Shown piece by piece: positions 8,373 to 13,629 of a stretch of 13,629 nt of DNA. The notes beneath the pieces are model-generated. The model was not told where the DNA came from and did no database searches. It worked only from the letters and a program-made list of their open reading frames with translations. Both the position numbers and the translations under genes were made by a program. The DNA is taken from NCBI GenBank assembly GCA_002304945.1, contig DBPQ01000030.1:1-13629 (forward strand), read 5' to 3'. The DNA comes from Actinomycetales bacterium UBA1416 (GTDB lineage Bacteria; Actinomycetota; Actinomycetes; Actinomycetales; Actinomycetaceae). Within the stretch, counting starts at the first letter, position 1. Every line of letters starts with the position of its first letter.

Positions 8373-10025
8373 ATGACCGATCTCACCCTCATCCACATCG
8401 GAGACCTGCACGGCCACCTCGTCCCCCGCCCCAACATGCGCGGCGACGGCACCGGCGGACCGGAGGGCGGCCTCGCGCGGATGGCCACCCTCATCAAGCG
8501 CATCCGCGGCGAGCGCTCGAACACCGTCCTCGTCAACACCGGGGACACCATCCAGGGCAGCGCCGAGGCCCTCTTCACGCGCGGCCAGGCCCTCGTGGAC
8601 GTCGTGGACCGCCTCGGCGTCGACGTGTTCGCCCCCGGCAACTGGGACTACCTGTACGGCAAGGACCGCTTCCTCGAACTCTTCGGCCCGGGCACGGGAC
8701 ACGAGGGCGCCACCCTCGCCGCCCGGACGCGCTGGGGCGCTCTCGCGTCGAACGTCTACCACGCGGGAACGGAGGAGCTCCTCCTCCCGCCCACGGGCGT
8801 CCTCGCGGTCGCGGGCCTGCGCATCGGTTTCGTCGGCCTGTCCAGCGAACGCGCCATCAACGCGCTCGGCCCCTGGGTCACGGAGGGCATCACGTTCACG
8901 GGTCACGCCCACGAGATTCCCCGTCACGTCGCGGCGCTCCGGAACGACGGCGTCGACCTCGTGGTCCTCGTCTCCGAGTTCGGGCTCGCCAAGAACGTCC
9001 TGATCGCGGAGGCCAACCCGGGCATCGACGTCGTCCTCTCCTCGGACATGCACGAGGAGACCCGGCAGGTGGTGGAGGCCTCCACCGGTGCCCTCGTCTC
9101 GGAGGTGGGCCAGGACGGCACCCGCGTCGGCGTCCTCGACCTGTCCGTCGACGACGACGGCGTCACCTCCTGGTCCTACGGCCTCCACGTCGTCTCGGAC
9201 GATCTCGAGCCGGATCCCGAGGTCGCCGCCCTCGTCACGGAGGTTCGGCGTCCCTTCCTCGCCGAGGGTTTCCGGCCCCACCGGAACCCGATCAACGGTT
9301 CGTGGCTCACTCGCCCGATCGACGACGTCGTCGGCCACACCGCTGTTCCCCTCCATCGCAGCGGGTTCACCGACGACGCGTGGCCCGCCGTCATCGCCGG
9401 GACCTCCCACGACCTGATCGCGGAGGCACTCCGCAGCGAGGGCGGCGCCGACCTCGGCCACCTCCGCGGCTTCCGCTACGGCACGCACGTGGCGCCGGGT
9501 CCGATCCGGCTGGAGGACCTGTACCACTTCCTGCCCGTCGGGGCGCAGGTGGGCGTCGGCGAGGTCACGGGGGCCCAGGTCGCGAAGCTGCTCGAGAACT
9601 CCGCGGACGGCGCCCTCAACCCTGATCCCTGGAAGTGGACGGGTGGCTGGCTGCACGCCCTTGCGGGCGCCACCTACGAGCTCGATCCCGCCGCCGACGC
9701 GGGGTCACGCACCTCGAATGTCGCGGTGCGGCGCGCCGGGTCGGACGAGTCGGAGGCACTGGACACGGAGGCCACGTACGCCGTCGCCGGCTACTGGTAC
9801 GAAGCGGTGCCGAACAAGGTCGGTCCCATCGACGCCCGTGGCGACGTCCGGGTGCTCCACGACGACGACGGCGCACTCGACGTCACGGAGGTGGTCGCCC
9901 GCCACCTGGCGAGGCATCCTGTCGAGAACCTCGACCCGACGATCCAGCTGCGCGGGCCCCTCCCGGCGCCGGTGCACGGGAACCGCGAGATCCAACCGCT
10001 GCGCGGCGCCCCACCCGAGGCCTGA
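8373..10025 (+). CDS. SoxB-like / 5'-nucleotidase-fold metallophosphoesterase, cytosolic
   Basis: A 550-residue two-domain protein. The N-terminal calcineurin-like domain (1-265) shows DLHGH (11-15), NTGDTIQGSA (55-64) and GNWDYLYG (89-96). The C-terminal domain (about 310-530) resembles the 5'-nucleotidase C-domain, including GFRYGTHVAPGPI and a LNPDPWKWTGG segment like that of SoxB. Usual members are exported, but this one has no signal peptide. Several catalytic positions differ: GNHE reads GNWD, the SH metal motif reads SE (201-202), and GHTH reads SDMH (224-227). Substrate is therefore uncertain; a nucleotide, sugar nucleotide or other phosphoester is possible, and no sox genes are nearby. 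I prefer the ATG at 8373 over the GTG at 8355, whose bases form part of a GAGGTGG ribosome-like site. Confidence 0.75.
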   Translation: MTDLTLIHIGDLHGHLVPRPNMRGDGTGGPEGGLARMATLIKRIRGERSNTVLVNTGDTIQGSAEALFTRGQALVDVVDRLGVDVFAPGNWDYLYGKDRFLELFGPGTGHEGATLAARTRWGALASNVYHAGTEELLLPPTGVLAVAGLRIGFVGLSSERAINALGPWVTEGITFTGHAHEIPRHVAALRNDGVDLVVLVSEFGLAKNVLIAEANPGIDVVLSSDMHEETRQVVEASTGALVSEVGQDGTRVGVLDLSVDDDGVTSWSYGLHVVSDDLEPDPEVAALVTEVRRPFLAEGFRPHRNPINGSWLTRPIDDVVGHTAVPLHRSGFTDDAWPAVIAGTSHDLIAEALRSEGGADLGHLRGFRYGTHVAPGPIRLEDLYHFLPVGAQVGVGEVTGAQVAKLLENSADGALNPDPWKWTGGWLHALAGATYELDPAADAGSRTSNVAVRRAGSDESEALDTEATYAVAGYWYEAVPNKVGPIDARGDVRVLHDDDGALDVTEVVARHLARHPVENLDPTIQLRGPLPAPVHGNREIQPLRGAPPEA

Positions 10026-10041
10026 GCCGGCACCGCCCACC

Positions 10042-10047
10042 TAGGAT
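10042..10047 (+). promoter_or_regulatory. -10 box of a probable leaderless transcript
   Basis: TAGGAT matches TANNNT and ends seven bases before the ATG at 10055, the spacing expected when transcription starts on the A of the start codon. No Shine-Dalgarno sequence precedes that ATG. The box lies 17 bases after the stop of the metallophosphoesterase gene. It also overlaps an alternative in-frame ATG at 10046, making that start unlikely. Confidence 0.6.
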
Positions 10048-10054
10048 GGGCGCC

Positions 10055-10933
10055 ATGAGAACACGGACCCTTGGACCATTCACCGTCTCGGCCATCGGGC
10101 TGGGAGCCATGCCGCTGTCGATGGTGCGGAACGGGCAGCAGGGCTGGGACCACGCGAACGAGACGGTCCACGCCGCGCTCGACGCCGGGGTCACCTTCAT
10201 CGACACCGCCGACATCTACGCGCCGAGCTGGGACGCGATGGGCCACAACGAGCGGGTGGTGGCCGAGGCGCTGCGTACGTACGACGGCGACACGAGCGGC
10301 GTCGTCGTCGCGACGAAGGGTGGCATCACCCGCGGGGAGGGCGAGACGTGGGGCCGCGACGGCTCGCCGGAGTACATCCGCCGCGCGGTCGAGGCCTCGC
10401 TACGTGCGCTCGACCGGGAGGTCATCGACCTGTACCAGTGGCACCGCCCGGACCGGAGGCGGCTGTACGGCGAGGTGGTCGAGACCTTCGCGGCGCTGAA
10501 GGACGAGGGCAAGATCCGCGCCGTCGGCATCTCGAACGCCAACGTCGAGGAGATCGAGGTGGCCATCGAGGTGCTCGGCGAGGGCGGCCTGGTGAGCGTA
10601 CAGAACGAGTTCTCCCCCCGGTTCCGGTGCAGCAGGGACGAGCTGGAGTTCTGCGGAGAGCACGGCATCGCGTTCCTGCCCTGGAGCCCGCTCGGCGGCA
10701 CGGGCGGGCAGAGCAAGGAAGTGGGGCGCACCTACCCGGTGTTCGACGAGATCGGGACCGAGCGCGGGGTCAGCCCGCAGCAGGTGGTCCTCGCGTGGGA
10801 GCTCGCCCTCGGCGAACACGTCATCCCGATCCCCGGTGCGAGCCGCCCGGAGTCGATCGTGGACTCGGCACTGGCCGCCGACCTCGACCTGACCGAGGAG
10901 GAGCTCGCCCGGATCGAGGCCCAGTTCCGCTGA
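10055..10933 (+). CDS. aldo/keto reductase
   Basis: NADPH-dependent oxidoreductase of the aldo/keto reductase superfamily, 292 residues, a single TIM-barrel domain in the cytoplasm. The catalytic tetrad is complete: Asp50 and Tyr55 in FIDTADIYA, Lys88 in VATKGG, His130 in LYQWHRPD. Cofactor-side motifs VGISNANVEEIE and IPIPGASRPESI are in their usual places. The sequence resembles the general-purpose bacterial AKR group (YajO/PdxI-like appearance), but substrate cannot be deduced. The start at 10055 is set by the leaderless-type promoter; a start at 10046 would add only three residues. The gene follows the metallophosphoesterase with its own promoter and converges on the SRPBCC gene, nine bases separating the stop codons. 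Confidence 0.9.
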   Translation: MRTRTLGPFTVSAIGLGAMPLSMVRNGQQGWDHANETVHAALDAGVTFIDTADIYAPSWDAMGHNERVVAEALRTYDGDTSGVVVATKGGITRGEGETWGRDGSPEYIRRAVEASLRALDREVIDLYQWHRPDRRRLYGEVVETFAALKDEGKIRAVGISNANVEEIEVAIEVLGEGGLVSVQNEFSPRFRCSRDELEFCGEHGIAFLPWSPLGGTGGQSKEVGRTYPVFDEIGTERGVSPQQVVLAWELALGEHVIPIPGASRPESIVDSALAADLDLTEEELARIEAQFR

Positions 10934-10942
10934 CTGGCCCCG

Positions 10943-11368
10943 TCAACGCGACGCGGCGAGGTCCGCCCCCAGCCCGGCGTGCGCGCGGGCGAAGATCGCC
11001 GCGAAGAGGACCTGGAACGCCCGGCCCGCCCCGGGGATCCGGGGGGCGAAGTCGCACTCCCACAGCGCGGTCGTTGCACCGTCGGCCGGCGTGAAGGTCA
11101 CCCAGCCGGCGTGGTCGCGGATGGGGAAGCCGCGCACGAGGCGGTAGTCGAGCCGCCGCGGCGTGTCGACGGCGGTCACCTCCTCGACCACCCGCACGGG
11201 ACCGCTGGTGATCACCCGGAGCGCGCCGACGCCGTCGTCATCACCGGGCCGCCCCACCGCCGCGCGGCCGAGGCCCGCCCAACGCGTCCACGACGGGATG
11301 TCGGCGTAGCGCGCGAACACGGCGTCCGGGGTCGCCGGGATCGCCCGGGTGACCGACACGTGCCGCAC
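10943..11368 (-). CDS. SRPBCC (START-like) family protein
   Basis: A 141-residue protein with the START-like/polyketide cyclase-2 pattern: an N-terminal strand (VSVTRAIPATPDAVFARYADI), a first helix with SWTRWAG (26-32), a run of alternating strands including WVTFTPADGATTALWECDFAP, and a long amphipathic C-terminal helix (AGRAFQVLFAAIFARAHAGL). These proteins form a hydrophobic pocket that holds lipids, polyketides or other small ligands; the ligand here is unknown. The start is a GTG at 11368, one base past the stop codon of the DUF1846 gene, so it is almost certainly co-transcribed and translationally coupled with it. No good separate ribosome site is seen. A second GTG lies four codons in. 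Confidence 0.75.
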   Translation of the reverse strand: MRHVSVTRAIPATPDAVFARYADIPSWTRWAGLGRAAVGRPGDDDGVGALRVITSGPVRVVEEVTAVDTPRRLDYRLVRGFPIRDHAGWVTFTPADGATTALWECDFAPRIPGAGRAFQVLFAAIFARAHAGLGADLAASR

Positions 11369-11369
11369 G

Positions 11370-12860
11370 TCAGCGCTTCCGGTAGAGGTTCTTCGTCTGG
11401 TACACCGGCTCGCTCGTGACCAGGACGCCGAGGTTGCGGAGGATGCCGCTGTCCACGGAGCCGAGGATCACCGAGGAGTGCGCGTCACACCCGCGAAGGT
11501 GCTGCAGTTCCGCGAGCGCCCGTTTGGCGTGGGGATCCGCGTTCGCGCTCACCGCCAGCGCGATCAGCACCTCGTCCGTGTGGAGACGGGGGTTGCGGCT
11601 GCCGAGGTGACGGGTCTTGAGCTCCTGGATGGGCTCGATGGCCTCCGGGGCGAGGAGCTTGACGGCGTCGTCGATCCCGGCGAGAGCTTTCAGGGCATCG
11701 AGGAGCATGGCGGAGCAGGCGCCGAGGAGGGGCGAGGTCTTGCCGGTGACGATCCGGCCGTCCGGCAGTTCGATGGCCGCGGCGGGCGCCTGCGTCCGCC
11801 TCGCCAGCTTCAGCGTGGGTCCGACCACCGCACGGTCCGTCGCGCTGACCCCCAGCGAGCTCATGAGCAGGGCGATCCTGTCCGACTCCTCCGGCTCGAG
11901 CTGGTCCCGCCTCTCCTCCACGAGGGCCGCGTACCAGCGCCGGATCACCTCCTGCCGGGAGGCCGCGCGGCACACCGCGTCGTCCGAGATGCAGGATCCC
12001 ACCATGTTGACGCCCATGTCCGTGGGCGACTTGTACGGCGACTCCCCGAGGATCCGCTCGAACAGGAGGTTCAGTACCGGGAAGATCTCGACGTCCCGGT
12101 TGTAGTTGACGGCCTGGACACCGTGGGCCGCGAGGTGGAAGGGGTCGATCATGTTGACATCGTCGAGGTCCGCGGTGGCGGCCTCGTAGGCGATGTTCAC
12201 GGGGTGGTCGAGCGGCAGGTTCCAGATGGGGAAGGTCTCGAACTTGGCGTAGCCGGACGGGATGCCGCGCACGTGGTCGTGGTACAGCTGCGACAGGCAG
12301 GTCGCCATCTTGCCGCTGCCCGGCCCGGGACCCGTGAGGACGACGACGTCGCGGGACGTCTCGACGTAGTCGTTCCGCCCGTAGCCGTGCTCGCTCACGA
12401 TGAGGGGGATGTCGTTCGGGTAGCCCCTGATCGGGTAGTGGCGGTAGACCTTCAGCCCCAGTTTCTCGAGCTTGCGCTTGAAGGCACGGGCGTGACCGTT
12501 GTCCTCGGTCACCCGTGAGATCACCACACTGCCCACGTAGAGGCCGCGGGAGCGGAAGCCGTCGATGAGGCGGAGGACGTCCTCGTCGTAGGAGATGCCG
12601 TGATCGGCCCGCACCTTGTTGCGTGCCAGGTCCCTGGCGCTGACCACCACGACGATCTCCAGGTCGTCCTTGAGCTGCTCGAGCATCGCGATCTTGGTGT
12701 CCGGCGTGAAGCCCGGGAGCACGCGGGAGGCGTGGAGGTCGTCGAAGAGCTTGCCGCCGAGCTCGAGGTAGAGCTTGCCGCCGAACTGGCGCCGCCGGGC
12801 GTCGATGTGGTGGGACTGGAGGGCGAGGTACTTCTCCCGGTCGAACCCGATCGCGTGCAT
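11370..12860 (-). CDS. DUF1846 domain-containing protein
   Basis: A 496-residue protein that matches the DUF1846 family over its whole length (usual size about 500). Conserved stretches include GFDREKYLALQS (5-16), GGKLYLELGGKLFDDLHASRVLPGF (27-51; quoted as GGKLYLELGGK and FDDLHASRVLPGF), the P-loop-like GPGPGSGKMATCLSQLY (177-193), FETFPIWNLPLDHPVN (207-222) and YKSPTDMGVNMVG (276-288). Structures exist for the family but I know of no established function. The glycine-rich loop ending in GSGK suggests nucleotide or phosphate binding; this is inference. The ATG at 12860 is supported by GGGAGGAG just upstream and a TATGAT -10 box about 20 bases before it. It is the first gene of a two-gene operon with the SRPBCC protein and divergent from the dehydrogenase at 12980. 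No signal peptide or membrane helix. Confidence 0.85.
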   Translation of the reverse strand: MHAIGFDREKYLALQSHHIDARRRQFGGKLYLELGGKLFDDLHASRVLPGFTPDTKIAMLEQLKDDLEIVVVVSARDLARNKVRADHGISYDEDVLRLIDGFRSRGLYVGSVVISRVTEDNGHARAFKRKLEKLGLKVYRHYPIRGYPNDIPLIVSEHGYGRNDYVETSRDVVVLTGPGPGSGKMATCLSQLYHDHVRGIPSGYAKFETFPIWNLPLDHPVNIAYEAATADLDDVNMIDPFHLAAHGVQAVNYNRDVEIFPVLNLLFERILGESPYKSPTDMGVNMVGSCISDDAVCRAASRQEVIRRWYAALVEERRDQLEPEESDRIALLMSSLGVSATDRAVVGPTLKLARRTQAPAAAIELPDGRIVTGKTSPLLGACSAMLLDALKALAGIDDAVKLLAPEAIEPIQELKTRHLGSRNPRLHTDEVLIALAVSANADPHAKRALAELQHLRGCDAHSSVILGSVDSGILRNLGVLVTSEPVYQTKNLYRKR

Positions 12861-12864
12861 GCTG

Positions 12865-12886
12865 CTCCTCCCGACGCCCGATCATA
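12865..12886 (-). promoter_or_regulatory. -10 box and ribosome site of the DUF1846-SRPBCC operon
   Basis: On the minus strand TATGAT (12886-12881) is one base from the consensus TATAAT. GGGAGGAG (12872-12865) is a good Shine-Dalgarno sequence before the ATG at 12860. No convincing -35 hexamer is seen at 17 bases; a GTGACA lies further upstream at about 22 bases. Confidence 0.5.
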
Positions 12887-12904
12887 CCGAGCGCGGGGAT
12901 GAGA

Positions 12905-12919
12905 CCGGTGTCACACTGG
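12905..12919. promoter_or_regulatory. imperfect palindrome between divergent genes, candidate operator
   Basis: CCGGTGTCACACTGG is a dyad with seven-base arms around a single C and one mismatch (C against T). It lies in the 119-base gap between the divergent DUF1846 and dehydrogenase genes, just upstream of the TATGAT box, a suitable place for a repressor or activator of either gene. No second copy was noticed and no regulator is encoded beside it. Confidence 0.3.
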
Positions 12920-12979
12920 AGAGGACCGCTCGACGGCGACCGGCAGGGCCGCCGTCGGCCACCAGAAGGAAGGAACCAC

Positions 12980-13629
12980 ATGGCACTCTTCGACCTCACA
13001 GGCAAGGTCGTCATCGTCACCGGAGCAGGTTCCGGGATCGGCCGCGCGACGGCGCAGATGCTCGCCGGCCAGGGCGCGACCGTCGTCGTCGCGGACATCG
13101 CGGAGGGCCCCGCGGACGAGACGGTCACGCTCATCACCGACGCCGGCGGCTCGGCTCGCGCCTTCGTCGGCGACGTCGGGGACGAGGAGACCTGCACGGC
13201 ACTCGTCGCCGAGGCCGCGAAGGACGGACGCCTCGACGGCCTCGTGAACAACGCCGGCATCATGGACTACTTCGCCGGCGTGGCCGACGCGGACACGGAT
13301 CTGTACCGCAAGGTCATGAGGGTGAACGTGGACGGCCCGTTCTTCCTCTCGCGTGCGGCCATGCCGCACCTGCTCGAGGCCAAGGGCTCGATCGTGAACA
13401 TCTCCTCCGAGGCGGGTATCCGTGGCGCCGCGGCGGGCGTGATCTACACGATGTCCAAGCACGCCGTGGTTGGCCTCACCCGCAACACTGCCTACACCTA
13501 CGGGAAGCAGGGTGTCCGCTGCAACGCGGTCTGCCCCGGAGGCGTGAACACGAACATCGGCCAGTCCATGCCGCAGGAGAAGCTGAACATGGCGGGCCTC
13601 GGCGCCATCACGCCGGTCCACCAGTCCGC
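12980..13629 (+). CDS. short-chain dehydrogenase/reductase, cut by the window edge
   Basis: First 216 residues of a classical SDR oxidoreductase (usual length about 250) that continues past the right edge. It starts MALFDLTGKVVIVTGAGSGI. The Rossmann glycine motif is TGAGSGIG (14-21). An aspartate at the end of the second strand (VADIAE, Asp39) favours NAD(H) over NADP(H). NNAG (90-93) and the catalytic set Asn116, Ser143, Tyr156 and Lys160 (IYTMSKHA) are all present, and CPGGVNT follows. The ATG at 12980 is preceded by AGAAGGAAGG at 12965-12974. It is divergent from the DUF1846 operon. The substrate, an alcohol or ketone, cannot be told from sequence. Confidence 0.9.
   Translation, partial: MALFDLTGKVVIVTGAGSGIGRATAQMLAGQGATVVVADIAEGPADETVTLITDAGGSARAFVGDVGDEETCTALVAEAAKDGRLDGLVNNAGIMDYFAGVADADTDLYRKVMRVNVDGPFFLSRAAMPHLLEAKGSIVNISSEAGIRGAAAGVIYTMSKHAVVGLTRNTAYTYGKQGVRCNAVCPGGVNTNIGQSMPQEKLNMAGLGAITPVHQS

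Noticed and set aside
8316..9656. 446-codon minus-strand frame antisense to the metallophosphoesterase
   Set aside because: Translation is Val/Asp/Arg/Gly-rich without motifs; the opposite strand carries a clear protein family.
8373..10025. Calling the metallophosphoesterase SoxB, a sulfur oxidation thiosulfohydrolase
   Set aside because: Similarity is real, but there is no Tat signal, the SoxB GHWE and GHTH motifs are changed, and no other sox genes are present.

Overview
This is a GC-rich window with actinobacterial features: TANNNT -10 boxes close to start codons, a probable leaderless gene, very short intergenic gaps, and a hut pathway that ends in a formimidoylglutamase. It probably comes from an Actinomycetota chromosome, perhaps Micrococcales, but nothing in the window fixes the genus.

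Layout. Positions 1 to about 867 (minus strand) hold the 3' half of a group II intron: domain V (and probably VI) RNA plus the C-terminal half of the reverse transcriptase/maturase. The reverse transcriptase similarity stops at about 867, where it abuts a TetR-type regulator (867-1409, plus) that has lost its first residues. Next comes a DUF368 polyprenyl-phosphate transporter (1520-2515, plus). A small two-helix membrane protein (2541-2831, minus) is divergent from histidine ammonia-lyase hutH (2911-4449, plus). A tightly overlapped minus-strand operon, hutU-hutI-hutG (8283 down to 4453), converges on hutH with 3 bp between the stop codons. Divergent from hutU is a cytosolic SoxB-like/5'-nucleotidase-fold metallophosphoesterase (8373-10025), followed by an aldo/keto reductase with a leaderless-type promoter (10055-10933). 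Converging on that is a DUF1846 + SRPBCC operon (12860 down to 10943, minus). A short-chain dehydrogenase starts at 12980 and runs off the right edge.

How the genes work together. HutH, HutU, HutI and HutG make a complete four-step route: histidine to urocanate, imidazolone propionate, N-formimidoyl-glutamate, then glutamate plus formamide. No hut regulator or histidine permease is visible. The other genes look like separate housekeeping or accessory units.

Most notable points. First, the intron/TetR fusion, a deletion scar that removed the start of a regulator next to an undecaprenyl-phosphate transporter gene. Second, the metallophosphoesterase, whose usual metal and catalytic histidine motifs are altered. 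Third, the Cys-Ser-Gly form of the MIO triad in HutH. I see no CRISPR array, tRNA, rRNA, complete transposon or phage genes, and no convincing new multi-gene system.
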